Source: a virus
Reading direction: 5' to 3' (one strand)
IMG/VR virus record: IMGVR_UViG_3300042900_000746
Span: 1 to 64,000 of that record
DNA: 64,000 nucleotides
A program made the translations under genes and the position numbers. A model generated the notes under the pieces. It had not been told where the DNA came from. It did not search any database and saw nothing but the letters and a program-made list of their open reading frames with translations. This document shows, piece after piece, positions 38,863-49,343 of the stretch (position 1 is the first letter of the stretch; each line of letters begins with the position of its first letter).

Positions 38863-41309
38863 TACTTTTTGACCTTTGCTATTAACTCGTAAGAATAAAT
38901 TAATGGAGTTATATTTGTATTTTTATTCTTTATCATTTCTATTTTAACATAAATTTTATTAACAATATTTGGGACCTTAGGACTATTCAAATATGCTACA
39001 CCGGGAATTTGATATGAATCAGGAATATTTTTATTAAAAACAATCACCTCTGCTATACCCTGGGTGTCTAATTGGACTGGAGAAATTTTCATCCAGTTGC
39101 TTCCATCAGCTGAAATATAATAATTAATATTTATTTTATTAGAAAAAGTATTATCAATATTTGTCTCAACAGATAACATTATTGCCTCTACGGGGGCATC
39201 AAATAGGTATGGTGTAGAGACTATTTCTGCCTGATCAGCGTATGTCTCATAGCTAACGCTTATATCCCTTATTCCTATGGCCAATCTTTTAGCTCTATAC
39301 ATCTCTGTTTCTGCTGTAATTGGAACCACTGGTTCCAAAGTTCTTCCTAGACCAGTATGCGTAATGTATTCAACAGCGGGATTTATGATATTAAGAAGCT
39401 CAGAAGCGGTGGGTAATGATGATGAACTTATGCTAACAAAATTAGTTCTAGATATTCCTGTCACAGTTCCAGGCACTGGGGGCGTTCCACCGGTAACGGT
39501 GTATTTGATGCTAGTTGAACTAGTAATTTCAGACACTCTTACTGACTGAGGTGTTCCACCAAATAATTTTCCAGTACCATCTGTTGCAGTAATATAAGCT
39601 CCAACTTCGAGAAGTTGTACGTCTGTCATTCCAGTTATGGTAGCCGTCCATGGGCCAGCTCCTGCGACTGAACTGACGGTACCAGTAGTACTTATTGGTT
39701 GCTTTATACCATTGATAAATGATATAACAGATTGATAATCTTGATTAGCATCGCTTTCTGATTGAAAATACTTTACTGGTCTTGGATCATCTGCATTTGG
39801 GGGTGCTTCAAAATCTGGAGATTCCTTCCATTGAATGTATCTATCTGGGTCATTTAAATCTGTAGTCCAATTCTGGAAATATACTTTTTCACCATCAATA
39901 TCAAAAGTGATAATGTAGGCATTATACACAACTGGCTTTTTCTTAAGTGTTACTTTAATCGAGCCAGGATTGTTTGTATTTGCCTTGAACTTATTGGGTT
40001 GATGTAAAGGAGGAATTATTATATCTTTATTATATGTCACCTCTTCATAAATGTCCCTACTGAGGACATCTGGATTAAATCTACTTAACCCATAAAATGG
40101 GCTTTCTGTTTCTTCATCTTGAGGATAATTTGGTTTCCAATATAGGTGCTTAATATCTATATCTTGTATTGAATCTTGTTCAAAAATTACTTCAACTTTT
40201 AGTATTTTTCTTTCAGAGAATTTAACTGTAGCTTTATTGTAAAAATAGTTTTGTGCTGATTCAATAGTTAGTGGAGCAAATGATGAACCGATAAATATGG
40301 CTTTATCCAATATGTCTTCTGAGGTACCATCTTCTTTGAATATTCTAATTTGATTGACTTTAACGAAGTTAGACGAACCAAAGTAGGGGACTATATCAAT
40401 AGAGTTTGCATTTGTAGCAACATTTGATTCCATAACAACGGTTAGAACTAATGGCTTAGTTAAGTCATAGTTAGACCAATTAGTTAGAGAACCTGCGCCC
40501 TGAGTTACATCTGATCGAGTTCCAGTTACGTAAGAAAACTCATTATCCGATACTGTATTCTTATTTACTGGACCACTATCCCTATCTACATTTAAGGCTT
40601 CATACTCAAAGTAAGTTAATGGATTTGAATCCATTATACCAGCTACAGAACTAATTGTTGGATTTGATTCAAAAATATACCTATATGAAGATGTCCCATC
40701 TGAACTGGTAGACCTAATAACTTGATGATTGTTTCCCATAAATCCATCAGATGAAGTAATGCTTACCCGATTAGGCGACCATAAACGACTTTTTACTATA
40801 GGTAAAGAAAAGGAACCATTGTATATCTGTGGATTAAAATTAATCTTAACCCTATTGAAATCTACTTGATCTGCGTTATCAAAAGAGTCACCTAAATACA
40901 CAACATCATTTGATGGACTTTGGGTGTACATCTGTAAAATTTTTGCTTTTGAAGCTATTCTTTCGGCGTATCTTTTTTCATTTTCTATCTCAGTAGAAAA
41001 AAGATTGAATGTATTAATTGTTTTAGCGACAAGGTAATCTACATGTTCGGCAATTACATTCATATCATTTGCTAGGTCTTTAGAAAATTTATTAATTTTA
41101 GAGGAGATGGGTGGTTCACCCTTTATGTATGGATCAAATTTAGTCATTGGTCCAGAAATGCCCTGATATATTTCAGACAAAAGTTGATTGTATTTTTCAA
41201 TTCTTTCTTCATTTGTTTTAAAAGAATTTGTTTTTTCTAAGATCATAAAATCTCTAATCTTTAAAAAGATTTGATCATATGCCATTAGGTTTGATGAAAC
41301 TTGTGCCAT
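38862..41309 (-). CDS. Large fibre/tail structural protein
   Basis: An 815-residue protein with a helical N-terminus (~1-130) followed by beta-rich domains. Segments such as NINYYISADGSNWMKISPVQ and KIYVKIEMIKNKNTNITPLI echo the neighbouring fibre proteins. A Gly/Thr-rich insert (GTVSSVAGAGPWTATITGMT) looks like a separate small domain. The start at 41309 is set by AGGAAAT ahead of ATG; the frame reaches 41324. Probably virion surface. Confidence 0.62.
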   Translation of the reverse strand: MAQVSSNLMAYDQIFLKIRDFMILEKTNSFKTNEERIEKYNQLLSEIYQGISGPMTKFDPYIKGEPPISSKINKFSKDLANDMNVIAEHVDYLVAKTINTFNLFSTEIENEKRYAERIASKAKILQMYTQSPSNDVVYLGDSFDNADQVDFNRVKINFNPQIYNGSFSLPIVKSRLWSPNRVSITSSDGFMGNNHQVIRSTSSDGTSSYRYIFESNPTISSVAGIMDSNPLTYFEYEALNVDRDSGPVNKNTVSDNEFSYVTGTRSDVTQGAGSLTNWSNYDLTKPLVLTVVMESNVATNANSIDIVPYFGSSNFVKVNQIRIFKEDGTSEDILDKAIFIGSSFAPLTIESAQNYFYNKATVKFSERKILKVEVIFEQDSIQDIDIKHLYWKPNYPQDEETESPFYGLSRFNPDVLSRDIYEEVTYNKDIIIPPLHQPNKFKANTNNPGSIKVTLKKKPVVYNAYIITFDIDGEKVYFQNWTTDLNDPDRYIQWKESPDFEAPPNADDPRPVKYFQSESDANQDYQSVISFINGIKQPISTTGTVSSVAGAGPWTATITGMTDVQLLEVGAYITATDGTGKLFGGTPQSVRVSEITSSTSIKYTVTGGTPPVPGTVTGISRTNFVSISSSSLPTASELLNIINPAVEYITHTGLGRTLEPVVPITAETEMYRAKRLAIGIRDISVSYETYADQAEIVSTPYLFDAPVEAIMLSVETNIDNTFSNKININYYISADGSNWMKISPVQLDTQGIAEVIVFNKNIPDSYQIPGVAYLNSPKVPNIVNKIYVKIEMIKNKNTNITPLIYSYELIAKVKK

Positions 41310-41320
41310 AATATTTCCTG

Positions 41321-43930
41321 TCAACTATTCTTAGCTACTGATGTTAATCTGTCATAATTCGAATCAAATGTTGCTGTCTTAATTTTCAACAGAACTGAGT
41401 CAGCCTTAGCGGGGATGTCTAAGTTGGGGATATTCTTTCTCATAATTAATCTGAATCGTAAATTATAAGGAACATATTCATACAAAACTCTAAAATTGGA
41501 ATTAATAACTTTATTGAAAGTAATATTTTTTCCACTTTGAATAAATAAAGTTAAATTAGTATCGTAGAATTTTGCGCTGTATTGACTATTGGTATAATTC
41601 GTCATATTTATTGCGTATGTTCCATCTGACAATAATATTTTAACAGGATTATACCCGGTTCCTGCGCTTCTGAATATAGTGCCTATTGTCGATCCATACG
41701 TAGCATCATTTAAATATCTCTCATTTATATATGGAGTATATTCTAAACTAATTGATCTATTCGAATCATTTTTAGCAAAAGCCTGACCTGGGCCAGAATT
41801 ATCGCCATAATTTTTTGTTATATCTTCATACAAATTATATTTAATAAAATCTATTTCATATGGATCATACATTACTGTATCCAATGAATACGATACGCAG
41901 AAAATACTTGCTGGCCCAAAAAGAGATCTATCCGTAATGGTAACTTTATTTGACACTACGTTAAATGAGTACTGATTAGTATTACATCTAAGGCCATCTT
42001 TAAATAGTACTAGAGATCCGCTCAATGCTCTAAATCTTAATTTAGCTGAAAAATCTGTAGTGTCAAAAAATATTACTTCAGAATCAATTGAAGTTTCAGA
42101 ATTAAATGCTATAGGCACCCAATCTAGTTCATTGTTAGGACTTTCTTTATTTGAAATAGAAAGTTCATAAGATAACAAGTTGTTTAGATTAAAACTTGCT
42201 GCCTCATTATTAACTGAACTTTTAATAACTTCAGCTTTACTTTTTACTGCTAATATCTGACCATTTACTGGAATTTTTCTACTGACAAAACAAGACTTAG
42301 CGACATTTAAAGAATCACTTTCTAAAAATTCTATTGATTTTAGAGAAAAAATATACTCATAACAATCTGGAGCTTCCTTGGTTAGAAGATCTAATACTGC
42401 GTCCTGCGCAGTTCCATGCGAACTAGCTTGTGTATAGAATTGATATTTTTGATCTGACATATTATTGCTATTGCCTTGCAATATATTTCCAGGGTAAGCT
42501 AGTGTTTGTTGTGGGTTTTTGGTTATTGATGATTCTACAAAGTAATTAGAATACATATTAGAATAATTAGTATCTAAATTAGATACTATATTGTAAAAGA
42601 GATTTTTAAATATTGGCGAATTAAATAATTTACCTCTGTCGCTTAAATCAAAATTATTTGCCTTAAATATTTCATCCGAGATCATCTTAGAATATTCATC
42701 AAGATCTTTAGGAAATCTATAGCTATAATATTCGTTTTCTACGTTTTTATTTTTAGACAAACCATTAACTGTATTATTTCTTTTGAAATGCCAATAAACC
42801 AAGTCTTGCATTAAGCTAAATTTTTTACTTCTTTCATTTAATCTTTCGTTAATAAATGACTGAATATTTTTTGAATTTAGTTCAGAAGTTATTGGTGCCA
42901 GTTTAGTTCTGATATAAGATGATTGATTAAAGATAAATATAAATTTATTAATTATTCTTTTGTCAAAAGATATTTCTAATCTTGAATCAAGATTTTTTGG
43001 TGTAGACAATAATAAATTGTACGACTCCGCCGCATTTAGATTCGATGAGTTTGTATTTGGCGGATTAAAAGCAACGATCTGCAGCAGTTGCAATCCGTTT
43101 CCGAGGTTTGGATTTAGTCTTATCGTATCAATGTTAATCCCAGAAACAAGCTCTACTTCGACAGCTGTTTGTGCTCCGTTAATTCTACTATAATCATAAT
43201 TTAAATATTTTAAATAATTAATTATATTTGAAGTTAAAACTATTGGACTTTTAATAGTTAAATTCCAAGAATCTTTTAGATTATCATTAAATAAATTATT
43301 GAAATTACTATCAGTAGTTATATAATTTGCATAGTTAGAAGCTATATTAATTGATTTAATATTGTTCATTATATTTTTATTAGAATAAGAATTTCCCATT
43401 TTAAGAATTCCACTAACAGTATCTATGAAATAATTCCCACCATTCACAAACGGCGCATTATCTCTATCTGGAATAGTAAAGTTAGACCCGTCATAAGAGT
43501 AATCATATAGGCTGTTATCAAATTTTTCAATATAATTAGCATTATATAAATCATCTTTACCTGAAATATATTCGTAATTGTTAATAAAAATTTCTAGATC
43601 ATTGATATCTTTGTGAATTTTTTCTATTTCAGAAGAAAGGACATCTATCATGGAATTTAGTGCAAGTCCAGCTGAATTGGCTCCATTATATAAATTGTTT
43701 AAACGCAAAGAAGAATCTCTGAAAAGCTCAACTAAGACTTCTTTATTTAAAGTGGTCAAACTTCCAATAGAAGCTGCTGCAAAATTATTTCCGGCAGTGA
43801 AACCAGATAATCTTTTGATTAAAGAACCAATCTCAATTTTATTAACCTTCATGTTTTTAATTAAAGAAGTTACAGTAGTTTTACTGAAACTGGAAAATGA
43901 ATTAATTGTGTCAGGTAAATTTCTCAGCAT
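41321..43930 (-). CDS. Large fibre/tail structural protein
   Basis: An 869-residue protein: helical and coiled-coil N-terminus (MIDVLSSEIEKIHKDINDLE), many Asn/Tyr/Ser residues, and beta-rich later domains (LSYELSISNKESPNNELDWV, then VIFFDTTDFSAKLRFRALSG). Organised like the 815- and 708-residue neighbours, which suggests a set of paralogous adhesins or fibre parts. The start at 43930 has GGAAC ahead and overlaps the upstream stop region; the frame extends to 43951. Confidence 0.6.
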   Translation of the reverse strand: MLRNLPDTINSFSSFSKTTVTSLIKNMKVNKIEIGSLIKRLSGFTAGNNFAAASIGSLTTLNKEVLVELFRDSSLRLNNLYNGANSAGLALNSMIDVLSSEIEKIHKDINDLEIFINNYEYISGKDDLYNANYIEKFDNSLYDYSYDGSNFTIPDRDNAPFVNGGNYFIDTVSGILKMGNSYSNKNIMNNIKSINIASNYANYITTDSNFNNLFNDNLKDSWNLTIKSPIVLTSNIINYLKYLNYDYSRINGAQTAVEVELVSGINIDTIRLNPNLGNGLQLLQIVAFNPPNTNSSNLNAAESYNLLLSTPKNLDSRLEISFDKRIINKFIFIFNQSSYIRTKLAPITSELNSKNIQSFINERLNERSKKFSLMQDLVYWHFKRNNTVNGLSKNKNVENEYYSYRFPKDLDEYSKMISDEIFKANNFDLSDRGKLFNSPIFKNLFYNIVSNLDTNYSNMYSNYFVESSITKNPQQTLAYPGNILQGNSNNMSDQKYQFYTQASSHGTAQDAVLDLLTKEAPDCYEYIFSLKSIEFLESDSLNVAKSCFVSRKIPVNGQILAVKSKAEVIKSSVNNEAASFNLNNLLSYELSISNKESPNNELDWVPIAFNSETSIDSEVIFFDTTDFSAKLRFRALSGSLVLFKDGLRCNTNQYSFNVVSNKVTITDRSLFGPASIFCVSYSLDTVMYDPYEIDFIKYNLYEDITKNYGDNSGPGQAFAKNDSNRSISLEYTPYINERYLNDATYGSTIGTIFRSAGTGYNPVKILLSDGTYAINMTNYTNSQYSAKFYDTNLTLFIQSGKNITFNKVINSNFRVLYEYVPYNLRFRLIMRKNIPNLDIPAKADSVLLKIKTATFDSNYDRLTSVAKNS

Positions 43931-43931
43931 C

Positions 43932-46900
43932 TCAGTTCCAACTGTTCCCATCCATGTCTTGAAGCTCGTAAGCTATACCAGCTGTTAGATTATTGGATAT
44001 AATATTGTAAATTTCTTTTTGGTCTACAAAATAATCTTTAACTTCTTTTGGTATTCTAATTATAACATACCCACCCTTATTGTAGGCTTTGCCAGATGGG
44101 GCATAGACGTCCCAGAAAGATAGTACCTCGGGAATTGCTTCTAATAACTCATAATTTGTTTTATCTACAGTTATCCCTCCACCCTTTAACCTTAGGTCTA
44201 CAGTCTCTGGCGCTACGCTATATGGATTATTGGTTACGTAAATAGTTGCTATTGGTAGAGCGAACGGATCATATTCGGACGATCTATTGTCAAAAATGGC
44301 TGTATCGTATGTGAAGTTAATGGCGGAATCATATAAATAATCATCAATTTTAATTAAATTATTTGTATTATTTTGAATATTTTGTTTTTTATAGATATTT
44401 TTTGGAAGTACATAAATATACAATGGTTGATTATAATAAATATTATTAGAATTTAAAACAGGATTCAATGGAATTGGCACTCCATTTATGTGATTAAGCA
44501 GAATATCCCTATTGACTGTCGTGTAGTTAACTTTAACCAATTGAGAATCTTGAGGTATCATATTCTTATTGAATTCTACTAAACCACTATAGCAATCAAT
44601 ATCTCTAATTTGTGAATATGCAATCTCTACCCATTGCGAAGATACGGATTCTCTAGTGTAAATTTTAATTTGAGGTTTAATAATTCCAACTATTGAATTT
44701 CTATTATTCGTAGGATGATTCCAAGCTAAAATCGGCGTGGAGCTTACCTGAATTTTATTAGAGCTAAGTATCAATGGAGATTCATTAACAATGTCCTGAT
44801 GTCCGAAACCAAATAGTTCTGAGGAGGGGGGTTCAAATTCATTAACTGTTGTGTACTCTGCGTTTAATTCTTGATCAATATAATTCGCTTTCCATCCAGT
44901 CCATTTACGTTCAGAAGAAATAGAAATCTTTTTCCAGAAACTTCCGGTAGTTAACCGCAGTGGCCACGCATCAAACTTAGATAAATTGTCATTGATTTTT
45001 CCTACTTTAATAGCAGAATTAGAATTAGTTTTGACAGAATATACTGGGACTATTGTTCTAAGTGGAACATTTACTGGCTTGAACGTTGTGTTTAATGTTG
45101 GACCAATGTATTCATTTTTATTTTGAGTATTGCCGTCCGCATCTATCGCGCAGACTCCAATAAATATATTGTTGACACCTCTAGATAGAATATCTATATA
45201 AGTTATTTGATTTCCTAAAAATTCTTTTTCTAGAATATCATAAAAACCATAAATGAATCCATCTTGGTTTTCTATTTCATTTTTTACTATAAATGAACCG
45301 TATCTTAAATCTATCTCTTCACTATTTATTGAAGATATTCCTGTTAATTGCGTATTGATTTCAGCTGAGGTCGGTAGTCCATAAGGCGATCCACTTTGAT
45401 TGCATAGCAATAAAATTCCATCATTCACATCTACTGAGTTTCTTGAATCAGAAAAAATACGACCGTCAATTGTCCTAAGTTTGTACCCAGTTGCTAAAGA
45501 ATTGGTAATATTAAATATTTGACTTCCACTATAATAAGTAGCTGACGTAGTTAAGCTATACTGGTTACCTGATGCTGTTAACGTTACAGGGTTTCCCGTA
45601 ACAGTAATCCCGTTAGAAGTTACTGTAGTGATAGCTGCACTATTTAGTGTTACTGATGTTGGCGCACTTGCAAAATTTATCATCAGATTATCAAAAGTAT
45701 GAGTTTCATTATCATCTAGCTTATATTCACCATTTGCAAAAGTCTCAGTTTTAGTTCCCTCAAATATTTGTGGATCAGAATAGGTGATCGAACTAACATA
45801 AGAAGCACTCCTAGTTAGGTTAGAGGTAGTATATGTCTTGCTGGCATCCAAGGCAGTTGTTACGTTATTGTGAGTCTCTTCAGAGACTACTATTGCAGTT
45901 ACAAGAGTCTCTCGAGCAGGCACAGTAACCGTCTGATCGCCAGGATCGACGTCCTTAATGGTAGTTCCATAAGCTTCAATTGCCTTAATGCCAAAACCTT
46001 CGCCATAGCCGTAATACGCAACTGATCTTCCAACAACCGACACCCACATGTACTTACAGTCTTCTGCTGGCATTCCGCCCATCTGAATAACAACATCTCG
46101 ATTGAATGCATTTGCGTTTATAGAACGCAAATTTGTTTTGAATATATCTTTCCCGAAAGAAGAGGACCATCCATACCCAACAATACTAAAATTTTTCCAA
46201 AGTGGATTATCATCGGCTTGAATTTCTATTGAATTTACAATCTTTAATTTTGAAGTATCTACTTCAAAGAATATAATATCTCTAGCTTCACTTGGCCCGC
46301 CAAATCCTGTAAAAGTTATTTTCCTATATGTTTGATTGCTTTCGAGACCTGACGCAACAACGGTAGCACGAGCTGCTTGCATGTACTTAATAACTTCTGG
46401 AACTTTAGTTACATCTCTAGCCCAAGTTATCCAATTATCAAAATTAGCTTCATTCTTCCAAAACTTAGTTAAATACCATTTAGTTTCACTATCAACTTTG
46501 CCATCTTCGTATAATTGCTCGTTGTCTATTTGGAATTTTTTTACTGCCGCCTCAGTAAGTGGACCATAGATGCCATCAACTACTGATTTATATGAGCCAT
46601 GAGCAGCCAGGGTAAACTGTATATATTTTACATATTCACCAGTTGGTGTCCGATCAGATGTCCATATCTTAGTGTCTTTATGAATATCTATATCGCCAGT
46701 ATATGGGAAAACATTATTTGCATTGGAAGTATCCGTTGGCCTCAAGAATCTTAGATCATCAATAGCTGATTCAAAATTTATGCAGCTGGCACTAGTTGAT
46801 ACTATTTCTCCACTGGGTAGGGTAGGATTAGTGGGGGTTAATCTTACCGATTTTAGTTGGGCACTGAATGTAGCCGTTAATCCAGTACTTAAAGTTACAT

Positions 46901-49343
46901 CAAATGCTACGGGCTTATCTACTGCTCTAGCATAGTTATATTTAGATGTTAAATTAAATGGATAAGATCTAAAAGAATTTAATACATTTAATTCATTATT
47001 TAATCTTCGTGTACCAGAAGTACTATATTGACTATCAATAACTGCGTAGGCGCCAAAATTACTTGGTATTGTTAGCTGCGGCGAAACTTTATCTGTATAC
47101 GCGTAACATTTAATATTTGGATCTGTTACTTTAAATAAATAATAAGATGAAGGTATATTTTCATTATTAATATTTGTACTGGTATTGACTACTGTCGTAT
47201 TACTTATTATGACATCAGGATTTGTGACCTCTATGAATATTTCAACATTAGATGACGATAAACTTTGAATTATTTCCCTTTGTGCAAGTGGCAAAAAACT
47301 ACTTAAGGATGATTTATAAAAATCAAATATAGAGCTATTATTATTGATAATAGCTCTAGCATATTTAGATTCTAAATTATTAATTAATACCTGTGTAAAA
47401 TACTGTTCTTTTTCATCATCAAACAACGCATTTTGATCCATAGTCCATGACGAATCCCACTGCGTAATAAAATTATATAAAGAACTTCTGATATCTATTG
47501 AACGAGTTGCTTGACTCCTGCAATATAAAGCGTAGGAAACTATATTGTACAATAATTTAAAAGGACCCTCAACGATACCAGAATACAATGTAGTTCCACT
47601 TAGATCCGCTGCAGTGGGGCCATAGTTCGAATCGGCTACTTGCTCCGGACTATTTATGCTATAAATAGAGTTGCAATATGGCATTAGTGGGAAGGTTGTT
47701 CCAATAATATTGCCTCGAGATAATGAATCTCCACTATTCGGATAGGCCAATACTACACCTGCGCTATATGTGGATGTAGAACTCGCGCCTAAATTTAGGA
47801 ATGAGTTTACTGTTGCTGCATTATTGAAATATTTATAGTTCTTATAGGCGTTTCCCCTATATGAATAATTGGATCCATATATTCCATAGTTGTCTTTTTC
47901 AAAGATACCATCTTGTATTGTCCATCCACCATTTTTAGTATTATCTAATAAAACATTAGTATCTACAGTATCTATATAGTTGGATGAAGTTGTTGCTGAA
48001 CTTAAGCTTAATTGTGGATTTAGTACTGTGGCATTGCATGTCCCACTGCTCATATCAAGAATTAAAGTTCCATTTTTTCTTAGAAATTCTTGAATTTTGG
48101 CGTTTTGATTTGCTGTTATTGATACTGGTGGAGACCAAGCTAAAACATCAAAATTATTAAGATCATCAATAGAATCTATATCGACCTTCCAATAAGAGGC
48201 CAATGTTTTGTCTGTGCCTGTTGCGTTGGGATTAACGAATGTATATTTAGCCAAATTAAACGGAGAGTTTTGCAACCTTGCAAAAACATATGGGTTAACA
48301 GTAGAATTATTTTCTTGAGTTGATGAGCTATATAAAACTCCTACCTTAACAGTTTTTTGTACAATAGTGCCAGAAGAATCTACTTCTGAACCATAGTTAA
48401 CTTGATCAAAATTAATATTATTTCTTGTCCTGGCAATCATTCGCCAGTTAAAAACTTCAAAACTTCTATAATCTTTAATGGCTTTTGACGGTACAACTAT
48501 TTGATATCCACTTTGTTGGTTTACTTGGGAAATTAAAGTGCGATATTTATGATCTATTTTTGTAATAGAAAAATTATTTTTATCTTTATAGTTATCATCT
48601 ATAACAAATGACTCTTCTGGAATTTCGTAAAAGTATGGAATGGCATTAATTGTTTCAGTATAATTTATATTTAGATTAAATATGTTTGCGTTGTCATCGC
48701 ATTCTACTTTGTCGTATACTAATTTCAAATTATTAGGTTCATCTGAATCAAGAAGCACTATAATTCTATAGGGAAATTGATTGTTTGCAAAATTATTTAA
48801 AGTTTTAAATGGTTCTAAAAGAATTCTGTATTTTTTGATATTAGTTATTGGGTCTACATATTCTTTGTTGTCTGCACCCAAAACTTTTATATTAAGATCT
48901 TTAATTGATTCAAACGGAACATATTGCTTTAAGGATATTAAAGATATATTTGCCGGACCAGTAATAAAATATCTACTGATGTACATATAGTGAACAAAGT
49001 CACTTGCGTCCGTTTTGGTAATATCTATTTTTTCTGTGTCTGTTGGTCTGTTTAAGAATATATTTCCAACAGTAATATCATTACTTGGAAAGTTATAACT
49101 TCCATCTATTTTTTTTAAGAAACCTAGCTCGTCAGCAAAGACTATGGTTGCCTTTAATCCGTCTTCATTTGTAATTCTATTTTCTTGTATACTTCCAGAT
49201 ATATCAACCATAGAGATGTTGCTGCGTGGGCTTACCTTCGATGAGGAAAACCATGATATACCAGCAGCTTCCGTGGGAATATTTTTGCCAATTTTAACTG
49301 ACTTTTCATTGCCATCTGTTGTTAAATTTTCAAACTTTTTCAT
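43932..49343 (-). CDS. Giant tail protein with internal peptidoglycan-binding domain
   Basis: An 1803-residue, mostly beta-rich protein. Residues ~905-965 form a PG_binding_1-like domain (VKYIQFTLAAHGSYKSVVDG, then IYGPLTEAAVKKFQ and EDGKVDSETKWYL), the same wall-binding fold as at the endolysin C-terminus. Flanking domains carry Thr/Ser/Asn-rich beta segments. It is likely a long fibre or baseplate adhesin that docks on the peptidoglycan. It shares one base with the upstream gene. No catalytic motif is seen. Confidence 0.68.
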   Translation of the reverse strand: MKKFENLTTDGNEKSVKIGKNIPTEAAGISWFSSSKVSPRSNISMVDISGSIQENRITNEDGLKATIVFADELGFLKKIDGSYNFPSNDITVGNIFLNRPTDTEKIDITKTDASDFVHYMYISRYFITGPANISLISLKQYVPFESIKDLNIKVLGADNKEYVDPITNIKKYRILLEPFKTLNNFANNQFPYRIIVLLDSDEPNNLKLVYDKVECDDNANIFNLNINYTETINAIPYFYEIPEESFVIDDNYKDKNNFSITKIDHKYRTLISQVNQQSGYQIVVPSKAIKDYRSFEVFNWRMIARTRNNINFDQVNYGSEVDSSGTIVQKTVKVGVLYSSSTQENNSTVNPYVFARLQNSPFNLAKYTFVNPNATGTDKTLASYWKVDIDSIDDLNNFDVLAWSPPVSITANQNAKIQEFLRKNGTLILDMSSGTCNATVLNPQLSLSSATTSSNYIDTVDTNVLLDNTKNGGWTIQDGIFEKDNYGIYGSNYSYRGNAYKNYKYFNNAATVNSFLNLGASSTSTYSAGVVLAYPNSGDSLSRGNIIGTTFPLMPYCNSIYSINSPEQVADSNYGPTAADLSGTTLYSGIVEGPFKLLYNIVSYALYCRSQATRSIDIRSSLYNFITQWDSSWTMDQNALFDDEKEQYFTQVLINNLESKYARAIINNNSSIFDFYKSSLSSFLPLAQREIIQSLSSSNVEIFIEVTNPDVIISNTTVVNTSTNINNENIPSSYYLFKVTDPNIKCYAYTDKVSPQLTIPSNFGAYAVIDSQYSTSGTRRLNNELNVLNSFRSYPFNLTSKYNYARAVDKPVAFDVTLSTGLTATFSAQLKSVRLTPTNPTLPSGEIVSTSASCINFESAIDDLRFLRPTDTSNANNVFPYTGDIDIHKDTKIWTSDRTPTGEYVKYIQFTLAAHGSYKSVVDGIYGPLTEAAVKKFQIDNEQLYEDGKVDSETKWYLTKFWKNEANFDNWITWARDVTKVPEVIKYMQAARATVVASGLESNQTYRKITFTGFGGPSEARDIIFFEVDTSKLKIVNSIEIQADDNPLWKNFSIVGYGWSSSFGKDIFKTNLRSINANAFNRDVVIQMGGMPAEDCKYMWVSVVGRSVAYYGYGEGFGIKAIEAYGTTIKDVDPGDQTVTVPARETLVTAIVVSEETHNNVTTALDASKTYTTSNLTRSASYVSSITYSDPQIFEGTKTETFANGEYKLDDNETHTFDNLMINFASAPTSVTLNSAAITTVTSNGITVTGNPVTLTASGNQYSLTTSATYYSGSQIFNITNSLATGYKLRTIDGRIFSDSRNSVDVNDGILLLCNQSGSPYGLPTSAEINTQLTGISSINSEEIDLRYGSFIVKNEIENQDGFIYGFYDILEKEFLGNQITYIDILSRGVNNIFIGVCAIDADGNTQNKNEYIGPTLNTTFKPVNVPLRTIVPVYSVKTNSNSAIKVGKINDNLSKFDAWPLRLTTGSFWKKISISSERKWTGWKANYIDQELNAEYTTVNEFEPPSSELFGFGHQDIVNESPLILSSNKIQVSSTPILAWNHPTNNRNSIVGIIKPQIKIYTRESVSSQWVEIAYSQIRDIDCYSGLVEFNKNMIPQDSQLVKVNYTTVNRDILLNHINGVPIPLNPVLNSNNIYYNQPLYIYVLPKNIYKKQNIQNNTNNLIKIDDYLYDSAINFTYDTAIFDNRSSEYDPFALPIATIYVTNNPYSVAPETVDLRLKGGGITVDKTNYELLEAIPEVLSFWDVYAPSGKAYNKGGYVIIRIPKEVKDYFVDQKEIYNIISNNLTAGIAYELQDMDGNSWN

